From Larkinella rosea (GTDB lineage: Bacteria > Bacteroidota > Bacteroidia > Cytophagales > Spirosomataceae): DNA of 64,000 bases. The notes under the pieces were generated by a model. The model was not told the origin of the DNA. It worked only from the letters and a program-made list of their open reading frames with translations, and did no database searches. The first letter of the stretch is position 1, and each line of letters starts with the position of its first letter. Both the position numbers and the translations under genes were made by a program. The stretch covers positions 1 to 64,000 of the forward strand of contig NZ_RQJO01000011.1 in NCBI RefSeq assembly GCF_003858635.1, in the 5' to 3' direction. Positions 8,035 to 15,428 of the stretch are shown one piece after another.

Positions 8035-9897
8035 TTACCAGCGTATCGAATACTGGTTCAACCGTTTCTGGGCGTCAGCGGAACCCAACCGGGCGGCTCG
8101 TTTGTAATAATCGACAGCGATTGTCCAGTTTTGGGTGACACCCTGCCCGTAATCGTGCAGGTAGCCCAGATTATAGAGTGAATAGATGTTGTTCTGCTCA
8201 GCCGCTTTCAGGTACCAGAACCGGGCCGTTGCGTAATCGGCGCCATTGCCGCCGATATACCCCTTGTAATAAAGCGCACCAATTGAATTCTGTGCTTCCG
8301 CATAGTTCTGGCTGGCGGCTTTCCGGTACCAATATTCGGCCTGCGAATAGTCACTGCTAACGCCGTTGCCATACTGGTAACACAATCCCAGTTTATACTG
8401 GGCACCGGCATCACCACCTTCGGCACCTTCGCGGTAATAACGGACCGCTTCGTAATAGTTACGGTTCACGCCGTTGCCGTTGTAATACAGTTCGCCCAGA
8501 TTGTATTTTGCCTTTGCGATACCGCCCATTGCGGCTTTTTCGTAATAATCCCGGGCTTTCGGAAGATCGACGGCCACGCCCATTCCAAATTGATACATCG
8601 CACCGATGTTGCTCAAACTCAGCAGGTAACCCTGGTCGGCCGCTTTCCAGTACCAGCGCAGTGCTTCGCTGTAATCCCGTTGCGTACCCGTGCCAGTATT
8701 GTACATGTAACCCAGATGATGAATCGCTTCGGGCGTCATGAAGGGCGAATCCCGGTGTTTGTAAAGCAGAAAAAACGCTTCGGTATATTGCCCTTTGTTC
8801 GCCAGTTCCACGCCTTTCGTAATGTCGCCTTTGACAACATACGTCCAGAATGCGAACAGCCCACCACCCAGCACCAGCAGCACAACGAAGCCGATGATCA
8901 CATTGCGGAGCGTGTGGGATTTCTTTTCGGCCTGTTTCTTCGAACCATCGTCCGGTTTTTTCGGGTCAAGAATTACCTCTTTCACCTCTTCCGGTTTCGC
9001 CATCTCTTTTTTTCGAACATCTTCCGGCAGATTAAACAGATGCTGGTTCGGATTCCGGATCAGCGTTTTGTCGTCATCATTGCCCACAAAAACCGGTTGC
9101 GGTTCTGCCAGAGCCTCTCTGAAGGCCGCACAACTCTGAAAACGATCGGCGGGATTTTTGCTGGTCGCTTTCTGAATGGCCGCGTTGACGCGCTGCGAAA
9201 CACCCGGAATAAACGGAAGCGGTTTTTTAACAATCTCGGCCTGAACCGTGTAGGCCGAACCATACGAATCGTCATACGGTTTTTTGCCCGTCAACAGGGC
9301 GAAGAGCGTCACGCCCAGCGAATAAATATCGGTGCGGTAATCGATGGATTTGGGTGTGGTAATCTGCTCCGGACTCATGTACTGGGGTGAGCCGATGTTG
9401 GTGTGGGTTTCGGTCAGTTCCAGGTTGGCGTTGACGATCTTGGCAATGCCGAAGTCCATCACCTTGATCGAACCGTTGCGGGTCAGGAACAGATTCGTGG
9501 GCTTGATGTCGCGATGGACGTAATTCTTCTGGTGTACATAGCCCACCGCATCCAGAATGTCGTTGAACCAGTTGAGGGCCTGCTTTTCGGAAACCGGCCC
9601 GTGTTCGATCAGATACCGCCCCAGGTCTTCACCTTCCAGATACTCCATAATGATTGCCATCGTGCTCGCATCTTCGTGGTAATCAATTACCTGGCGAATA
9701 TGCGGATGTTCCAGACTGACCATCATTTTGGCTTCCAGCCGGAAACGCTCGGCCAGTTTTTCCTTGAGTTCCATCCCCGGCTTCAGTACTTTGATCGCGA
9801 AGCGTTTTCCGAGCGCATTCTCGGCGTACCAGACGGTGGCCATTCCGCCTTCACCTAATTTCCGGCTTAATGTGTAGGTAAGAAGTTGCGTTTGCAT
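8035..9897 (-). CDS. transmembrane Ser/Thr protein kinase with Sel1-like repeats
   Basis: 620 aa. Hanks-type kinase domain at 1-265: Gly loop GEGGMATVW (15-23), Lys36 in FAIKVLK, HRDIKPTN with catalytic Asp130, DFG at 148-150, and SPEQ. A linker with charged repeats leads to one membrane helix (~332-354). The outer part (~395-610) holds about six Sel1/TPR-like units of the form GxxYxxGxGVxxDYxxAxxWYxKAA. It is a PknB-like receptor kinase whose Sel1 solenoid would sense or dock a partner. It is the first gene of the minus-strand run and presumably phosphorylates proteins read by the two FHA adaptors and reset by the PP2C enzyme. Confidence 0.92.
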   Translation of the reverse strand: MQTQLLTYTLSRKLGEGGMATVWYAENALGKRFAIKVLKPGMELKEKLAERFRLEAKMMVSLEHPHIRQVIDYHEDASTMAIIMEYLEGEDLGRYLIEHGPVSEKQALNWFNDILDAVGYVHQKNYVHRDIKPTNLFLTRNGSIKVMDFGIAKIVNANLELTETHTNIGSPQYMSPEQITTPKSIDYRTDIYSLGVTLFALLTGKKPYDDSYGSAYTVQAEIVKKPLPFIPGVSQRVNAAIQKATSKNPADRFQSCAAFREALAEPQPVFVGNDDDKTLIRNPNQHLFNLPEDVRKKEMAKPEEVKEVILDPKKPDDGSKKQAEKKSHTLRNVIIGFVVLLVLGGGLFAFWTYVVKGDITKGVELANKGQYTEAFFLLYKHRDSPFMTPEAIHHLGYMYNTGTGTQRDYSEALRWYWKAADQGYLLSLSNIGAMYQFGMGVAVDLPKARDYYEKAAMGGIAKAKYNLGELYYNGNGVNRNYYEAVRYYREGAEGGDAGAQYKLGLCYQYGNGVSSDYSQAEYWYRKAASQNYAEAQNSIGALYYKGYIGGNGADYATARFWYLKAAEQNNIYSLYNLGYLHDYGQGVTQNWTIAVDYYKRAARLGSADAQKRLNQYSIRW

Positions 9898-10400
9898 AAA
9901 ACTCTGAAGTAAAGGTTATGAAGGCTGCGAAAGAGCCGCCCCGTTCGTTGTCCGTGATTTCATCAATCTTACCGGGTTAATGTCAGCGGTTTTTCAGGAA
10001 AAGCGTATAAGTATTTTTTCGACTTCTTGATTATCAATCAGATGTGGTTGGGAAAAGGTGAATTTTCTCTCAATTTAAGAGAATTCAGGCGTAAAATAAG
10101 GCGTTGTCAAATGGGAAAACCGGCCTATCGAAACCCGCCCAATTTCGATGCTTATCCCTAACTATTCAATAGTTACTACTAACGATTTTAGGTTACGGGA
10201 GCGGTTTCAGAAAACTGCCCGTTGGCAGATTGGGAAAGATCGGGAGGAACTTATCGCAGCAATTGTTAACTTGCTATAGTAAGACAAAAGAAGAAAGAGA
10301 ATAGAGGAACGACTATTGACTTTAACATGGATGAGTTAATCTCGCTTCTTTTCTCTTTTGTCGGATTGTCTGCTGTATAAGAATTTAAGCCGTATTCATT
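9898..10400. other. intergenic region between the divergent kinase operon and priA
   Basis: About 500 bp without a convincing gene. The left half should hold the promoter of the kinase operon, but I could not fix a clear TANNTTTG box. The right part carries one copy of a dispersed repeat with GACAAAAG (10283-10290) and CTTTTGTC (10355-10362) at its ends. priA starts at a GTG at 10401 with no obvious ribosome binding site, usual for this phylum. Confidence 0.6.
10271..10362. repeat. dispersed intergenic repeat, copy 1
   Basis: 10320-10352 matches 24329-24361 at 30 of 33 positions (shared core GTTAATCTCGCTTCTTTT). Both copies also carry GAGAATAGA upstream of the core and a TTGCTATAG box, placed on the left here (10271-10279) and on the right in copy 2. 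Outer arms GACAAAAG/CTTTTGTC can pair. No coding capacity. It may be a small non-autonomous mobile or palindromic element. Confidence 0.6.
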
Positions 10401-12905
10401 GTGCAATCGCTGCCCCAACTCGTTGCTTTCGACGAAGAAACCACCTTTTTTGCTGACCTGATCATCCCTGTTCCGATTCCGAAACTGTTTACCTATCGCG
10501 TCCCGCGCGATATGGTGGAACGGCTGAAAGTGGGGGCGCGGGTGATTGTTCCGTTTGGCAAAAACCGGGTGTATACGGCGGTCGTGGGGCGCATTCACCA
10601 CCAGCCACCGAATACGTATCAGGCCAAATACATCCTTGAACTACTGGATGAATATCCGTTGGTTACCGGCTATCAGCTGGAGCTATTTAGCTGGATGGCA
10701 GAATATTACCTCTGCAACATCGGCGATGTGCTGAACGTGGCCCTGCCGTCGGGTTTGAAGATTACGAGCCAGTCGAAGGTGCAGTACAACCCGGATTTCG
10801 ATTACCCCGAACTGCTGACCGACGACGAAGTGCGCTTGCTGGACGAACTCAAAAAGCACTCGGCGCTGTCGTACGAAGAATTGGGCCGACTGGTCGGAGA
10901 AACCAACGTGCCAACGACCATCAAATCGCTGGTGGGCAAACGGGCGGTAATTGTGTTCGACGAAGTGCGGGAAAAGTACGTGCCGAAAATGGTGCGGAAA
11001 GTCCGGCTGACGGCCCATTACGAAAACCGGGAGCAGATTCTGGCCTTAATTAACGGACTGGAAAAGCTGCCGAAACAGCAGGAGGTGATCATGAAATACC
11101 TGAGCTACATTCCGGTACTGAACAATCCGGCGCTGAACCGCAAGGGGCTCGATAAAACCATTCTGAACCAGGACGATGAACTCTCGCAATCGTCGCTGCA
11201 AACCCTGATCAAGAATCAGATTTTTGAAACCTTCGAGGTCATTGTTCCCCGGTTTGGTGACGAGGATATGCAAAGCGTTGAGGTGAAACTAACTGAGATT
11301 CAGCAACGGGCTTGTAATCAGGTACTCAGTGCGTTCACCGAAAAAGACATTGTGTTGCTGCACGGTATTACCGGAAGCGGCAAAACGGAGGTCTACATTA
11401 ACCTCATTCAGAATGCGCTGGAAAGCGGCTCCCAGGTGTTGTACCTGCTGCCCGAAATTGCGCTGACCACCCAGATTGTGGTTCGCCTGCGAAAAGTCTT
11501 TGGCGACAAAATGGGAATTTACCATTCAAAATTCTCGGACAACGAACGCGTCGAAGTCTGGAAGGGAATTGTGGACGGACAATACCAGTTTGTGGTAGGT
11601 GTTCGCTCGGCGGTTTTTCTGCCGTTCGACAACCTGGGGCTGATTATCGTGGACGAAGAACACGAAACGTCGTATAAACAGCACGACCCGGCTCCGCGCT
11701 ACCACGCCCGCGACGTGGCCATGATGATTGCCCACTGGCAGAAGGCCAAGGTACTGCTGGGATCGGCAACACCTTCCATTGAAAGTTATTACCACGCCCA
11801 GCAGGGGCGCTACGGTTTTGTGGAACTGCTCGAACGTTACGGCGACGCCATGCTGCCCGACATTGTGCTGGTGAATACGCGTTTGGAAAAACAGCAGCGG
11901 AAGATGAAAAACGAGTTTTCATCGGTCTTGCTCGACCAGTTGCAGCAGAATCTGGAGCGCGGGGAGCAGAGCATCCTGTTTCAAAACCGGCGCGGGTATT
12001 CGCCGTATTTGCAGTGTGAAGACTGCGAATGGACGGGACGCTGTCCCAATTGCGACGTCAGCCTGACCTACCACATGCGCGACGCCGAATTGCGCTGTCA
12101 CTATTGTGGTCACAAAGATCCGGTGCCGAAAAGTTGCCCGGCCTGTGGGTCGTACAAGGTTCGGACGATCGGTTTCGGGACCGAAAAGCTGGAGGATCAA
12201 CTCCAGATTGTGTTCCCCGAAGCCCGGATTCAGCGGATGGATCTGGACACGACGCGGGCTAAAAATGCGTATCAGCAGATTATTTCGGAGTTTGAGGGTG
12301 GCAACGTCGATATTCTCGTCGGAACGCAGATGATCAGCAAAGGACTGGATTTTGGGAACGTGAGTCTGGTGGGGATTTTTGACTCCGACCGGATGATTCA
12401 CTACCCGGAATTTCGGGCCATCGAGCGGGCCTTTCAGATGATTACGCAGGTCAGCGGTCGGGCGGGCCGGCGCGCCGACCGACGCGGTAAAGTGCTGATT
12501 CAGACCAGTAATCCGCAGCAGGCGGTTTTACAGAAAATTCTGGAAAATGATTACAAAGGACTGTTTGAGGAAGAGATCGTTGAGCGGGAAAACTACAATT
12601 ATCCGCCGTTCTCGCGGCTCATCAAACTGACGGTTCGGCATGCCGAGCAGCGGGTCAGCCAACAGGCAGCCGAGCGGCTGGTGGCCCAACTGACCGAAAA
12701 GCTGGGCGAAGCGCGGGTGCTGGGACCGGAAGTTCCGCTGGTGGAACGCATCCGAAACCAGTATCTGTATACGGTTTTGATCAAACTCGAACGCAGCATC
12801 AGCCCGAAAGCCGCCAAGGTTTTTATCCTCGAAAAAATCAACGAACTGCTGAGTGATAAAGGTTTGAAAGCCGTCACGGTGGTAGCGGATGTGGATTGTT
12901 TGTAG
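10401..12905 (+). CDS. priA: primosomal protein N' (PriA), replication-restart helicase
   Basis: 834 aa, normal for PriA. The N-terminal 3'-DNA-binding domain starts FFADLIIPVPIPKLFTYRVP. Next come helicase motifs: Walker A GITGSGKTEVY, Walker B IIVDEEHETSYKQ, LLGSATPSIESYYHA, and VGTQMISKGLDFGNVSLVGI. The inserted zinc-binding region has four Cys pairs (CEDC, CPNC, CHYC, CPAC). PriA reloads the replisome at collapsed forks. GTG start chosen; the conserved protein begins about 20 residues in, so a later start is possible. The last 63 bp are repeated 682 bp downstream, after a toxin-antitoxin module. Confidence 0.95.
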   Translation: MQSLPQLVAFDEETTFFADLIIPVPIPKLFTYRVPRDMVERLKVGARVIVPFGKNRVYTAVVGRIHHQPPNTYQAKYILELLDEYPLVTGYQLELFSWMAEYYLCNIGDVLNVALPSGLKITSQSKVQYNPDFDYPELLTDDEVRLLDELKKHSALSYEELGRLVGETNVPTTIKSLVGKRAVIVFDEVREKYVPKMVRKVRLTAHYENREQILALINGLEKLPKQQEVIMKYLSYIPVLNNPALNRKGLDKTILNQDDELSQSSLQTLIKNQIFETFEVIVPRFGDEDMQSVEVKLTEIQQRACNQVLSAFTEKDIVLLHGITGSGKTEVYINLIQNALESGSQVLYLLPEIALTTQIVVRLRKVFGDKMGIYHSKFSDNERVEVWKGIVDGQYQFVVGVRSAVFLPFDNLGLIIVDEEHETSYKQHDPAPRYHARDVAMMIAHWQKAKVLLGSATPSIESYYHAQQGRYGFVELLERYGDAMLPDIVLVNTRLEKQQRKMKNEFSSVLLDQLQQNLERGEQSILFQNRRGYSPYLQCEDCEWTGRCPNCDVSLTYHMRDAELRCHYCGHKDPVPKSCPACGSYKVRTIGFGTEKLEDQLQIVFPEARIQRMDLDTTRAKNAYQQIISEFEGGNVDILVGTQMISKGLDFGNVSLVGIFDSDRMIHYPEFRAIERAFQMITQVSGRAGRRADRRGKVLIQTSNPQQAVLQKILENDYKGLFEEEIVERENYNYPPFSRLIKLTVRHAEQRVSQQAAERLVAQLTEKLGEARVLGPEVPLVERIRNQYLYTVLIKLERSISPKAAKVFILEKINELLSDKGLKAVTVVADVDCL
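12843..12905 (+). repeat. direct repeat copy 1: 3' end of priA
   Basis: This 63-bp stretch encodes ELLSDKGLKAVTVVADVDCL and the stop of priA. It matches 13587-13649 at 59 of 63 positions. The four differences are transitions, three at synonymous codon positions (Leu CTG/TTG, Val GTG/GTA, Leu TTG/TTA) and one in the stop (TAG/TAA). The two copies bracket a toxin-antitoxin module. Confidence 0.9.
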
Positions 12906-12952
12906 CCGGAACCAGACCAAAGCAAAATCAGTTTTCTCTAAAAAACAGGATT

Positions 12953-13180
12953 ATGAGTACGTTAACTATAACGCTGACCGACGAGCAGGCTGCCCGTTAT
13001 GGTTTGCAGTCTGACTCAATGACGCTTGATCAGTTGGTGGATAAGATCAAAACGGAAGTGGCTCGTGATGCGTTGCACAAGTGTCAGTCTATTGCCGAAA
13101 CGAATGGCCTGTCTGGAATGTCGTCAGACGAAATAAACGCGGAAATTGAGGCTGTTCGGAATGCAAAAACTGGTCATTGA
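12953..13180 (+). CDS. antitoxin of a PIN-type toxin-antitoxin module
   Basis: 75 aa with the chosen ATG (MSTLTITLTDEQAARYGLQS), preceded by an A-rich leader AAAAAACAGGATT; a longer reading begins inside the priA tail and is unlikely. Predicted ribbon-helix-helix-like or helical small protein. The C-terminal part (SSDEINAEIEAVRNAK) is the helical segment typical of antitoxins of COG1569 PIN toxins. Its 3' end overlaps the toxin start (13161). Its first residues resemble those of the second antitoxin at 55142 (VSDEMVARYG), so the two modules are probably related. Its toxin partner is frameshifted. Confidence 0.75.
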   Translation: MSTLTITLTDEQAARYGLQSDSMTLDQLVDKIKTEVARDALHKCQSIAETNGLSGMSSDEINAEIEAVRNAKTGH

Positions 13181-13579
13181 TACGAACGTTCTGATTTCCG
13201 CCCTGATCGCCCGAAGTTATCCCGCCTTACTTGTAGAAGAAATTATATTGGCACGGAAAGCGCAGCTTATCCTGTCAGAGGCTATTTGGGAGGAATATCT
13301 CGAAGTTCTCAACCGAGCCAAATTTGCCCGATTCACCCATTTTAAGAGGAATGCTGAAATCCTGTTGCTGCGACTGGACGAATTAGCCGAAAAATAGAAC
13401 CCACTGAACGGGTTTTGTTGATAAAAGATCTCGACGATAATAAGTTTTTAGAAGCTGCCATAGTTGCGAACGCTCATTTCATTATTACGGGCAATTCGAA
13501 CGATTTTACATTTGATCGGATTCGGTCAACTCGAATCGTGTCACCTAAAGAATACTGGGAGAATCACAGAGCTGAGTAA
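13161..13579 (+). pseudogene. PIN-domain toxin (COG1569-like), frameshifted
   Basis: It starts MQKLVIDTNVLISALIARSYP, the first PIN strand with its catalytic Asp, followed by LSEAIWEEYLEVLNRAKF. The frame hits a stop at 13395-13397 after ELAEK. One extra A in the A5 run at 13390-13394 reads on as IEPTERVLLIKDLDDNKFLE, then AAIVANAHFIITGNSNDF and RIVSPKEYW, ending at 13579. This is the canonical second half of the family (DxDDNKFLE, ITGN, RIVSPxE). As sequenced, the ribonuclease lacks its last two acidic residues and should be inactive. Either a true disabling mutation or a homopolymer error. Confidence 0.85.
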
Positions 13580-13586
13580 TAGCTAT

Positions 13587-13649
13587 GAATTGCTGAGTGA
13601 TAAAGGTTTGAAAGCCGTCACGGTGGTAGCGGATGTAGATTGTTTATAA
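13587..13649 (+). repeat. direct repeat copy 2: orphan priA 3' end
   Basis: Second copy of the priA tail, with no priA body in front of it. It begins 7 bp after the end of the restored toxin frame and ends with TAA. The copy keeps the priA amino acid sequence exactly, so it was split off recently or kept similar by recombination. It could be the original gene end displaced by the inserted module, with copy 1 supplied by the incoming DNA. Confidence 0.9.
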
Positions 13650-13730
13650 ATTTTTCAAGCGGTTTTCCGCGACTCCGAGTTTAAAGGTATATTGAAGACC
13701 GAAAAACCGGTCAATATATTCCTTTCCCTA

Positions 13731-15038
13731 ATGGCACACAACCGCCGAGACTTCGTAAAAAAAATGGCTGCCGCGGGCAGCGCCTTTTCGCTCAATAGCC
13801 TGTTTAACGTCACCCACGCGGCCGATTTTGCCGCAGCCAACCAGCGCGTGCAGCACCTCAGTCCGCTGGAAGTAGCGGCTGACGAAACCTACTGGAGCAC
13901 GATCCAGCAGGGCTATACGGCTTCGTCGTCCAGCATCATCATTCTCAACAACGGGGGCGTGTCGCCGTCTCCGCTGGTGGTGCAGCAGGCGGTGGAACGC
14001 TACAATCAGATGGTCAATCAGGGGCCGTCGTACTACATGTGGCGCATTCTGGATCAGGGGCGCGAACCCGTGCGCGAAAAACTGGCGTTGCTGGCGGGGA
14101 CGCTGCCCGACGAAATTGCCATCAACCGCAATGCCACCGAAGCGCTCAATACCGTGATCTATGGACTCGATCTGGCCAAAGGAGACGAAGTGATCGGGAC
14201 GCTTCAGGATTACCCCAACATCATTCAGGCTTACCGGCAACGCGCGCAGCGGGAAGGCATCGTGTATAAACAGCTCAGTTTCAAATTCCCGATTGAGGAT
14301 GACGAGCAGATTGTCCGCGAGTACGAGAAGGCCATTACGCCCCGCACCAAAATCATTCACGTCACCCACGTGATCAACTGGGTGGGCCAGATCATGCCGG
14401 TGCAGAAAATTTGCCAGATGGCGAAAAAACACGGCATTGAAGTGGTTGTCGACGGCGCGCATTCCTTCGGATTGCTGGACTTCAAAATTCCGGAGCTGGG
14501 CTGCGATTATTTCGGCACGAGCCTGCACAAATTCCTGTCGGCGCCCGTCGGCACCGGCATGCTGTGGATCAAAAAAGAGAAAATATCCAAAATCTGGCCC
14601 CTGCTCTGCAACAGTCAACCCAAAAGCGACGACATCCGCAAATTCGAAACGCTGGGCACGCGCAGTTTCCCCATCGAACAGGGCATTGGCGAAGCCATCA
14701 ATTTCCACAACGCCATCGGCGGCAAACGCAAGGAGGAACGGGTACGGTTTTTGAAAAACTACTGGGCCGAAAAGGTGCTGAAGTTTCCCGGTGTCAAATT
14801 GTCGACCTCACTCAAACCCCAGTTCTCGTGTGGCATCTGCGGAGTAAGCATCGACGGCATGACGCCGGGCGAAGTGGAAGGCAAGCTCATGGCCAAATAC
14901 AAAATCAATACGTCGCCCACCGTTTGGGAAAACATCAGCTGCGTTCGGGTAACTCCGCACGTTTATACGACGCTGGCGGAGCTGGATAAACTCGTAAAAT
15001 CCATCGGCGAAATTGCCGCTGAGAAAAAGAAAGCGTAA
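13731..15038 (+). CDS. aminotransferase class V-fold PLP-dependent enzyme with Tat-type signal
   Basis: 435 aa from the ATG at 13731 (MAHNRRDFVKK); a TTG 39 bp upstream is less likely. The N-terminal RRDFVKKMAAAGSAF resembles a twin-arginine signal, so it is probably exported folded. The class V fold is seen in NRNATEALNTV, HVTHVINWVGQ, VVVDGAHSFG and GTSLHKFLSAPVGTG, where the Lys should bind pyridoxal phosphate. The closest known types are isopenicillin N epimerase-like and cysteine desulfurase-like enzymes; the substrate is unknown. It lies 390 bp upstream of a SusC/SusD pair on the same strand and may act on what that pair imports. Confidence 0.85.
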   Translation: MAHNRRDFVKKMAAAGSAFSLNSLFNVTHAADFAAANQRVQHLSPLEVAADETYWSTIQQGYTASSSSIIILNNGGVSPSPLVVQQAVERYNQMVNQGPSYYMWRILDQGREPVREKLALLAGTLPDEIAINRNATEALNTVIYGLDLAKGDEVIGTLQDYPNIIQAYRQRAQREGIVYKQLSFKFPIEDDEQIVREYEKAITPRTKIIHVTHVINWVGQIMPVQKICQMAKKHGIEVVVDGAHSFGLLDFKIPELGCDYFGTSLHKFLSAPVGTGMLWIKKEKISKIWPLLCNSQPKSDDIRKFETLGTRSFPIEQGIGEAINFHNAIGGKRKEERVRFLKNYWAEKVLKFPGVKLSTSLKPQFSCGICGVSIDGMTPGEVEGKLMAKYKINTSPTVWENISCVRVTPHVYTTLAELDKLVKSIGEIAAEKKKA

Positions 15039-15428
15039 GAACTCAATACGGAAACGGGGCGGTTCCGTCGCTCCAAAACCGCTTTCCTACCCGGCCTTTT
15101 CGGACTCCCAAACGCCACGAAACGGCTCGTCTTTTACCATCCGATGGTTTCACTTTGTTCTTGATTCGGACAAAGTGTAACCTTATTGGGTGTATTTCCA
15201 CTTTCTTCCCGGCGTATTTTTTTTCAGTATCCTTCCGGATTCGATAAAAATTTTCTTTTCCGTTGAATACGACTAACGAGCTATAAGCTAATTACTTACA
15301 AAAGTAAAATCGGCCGGCTGATTTCTTCGCAAATGGTTCGTCGATCAAACTCATTATAATGACTTTATCTTTTCATTTAAATATGTGTAATTACCAATTA
15401 ATCTTGAAATTTTATATAAATCGTATCC
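15039..15428. other. 390-bp leader region of the susCD pair
   Basis: No gene. AT-rich toward the SusC start. It contains an exact dyad CACTTTGT (15151-15158) / ACAAAGTG (15170-15177) with an 11-nt loop. No T-run follows, so it fits an operator better than a terminator. The long leader is typical for SusC genes and probably carries the promoter. Confidence 0.5.
15151..15177. promoter_or_regulatory. 8-bp dyad upstream of susC-like gene
   Basis: CACTTTGT and ACAAAGTG pair exactly across 11 nt, about 250 bp before the SusC start. Candidate regulator site or transcript-end hairpin of the PLP enzyme gene; function not shown by the sequence. Confidence 0.4.
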
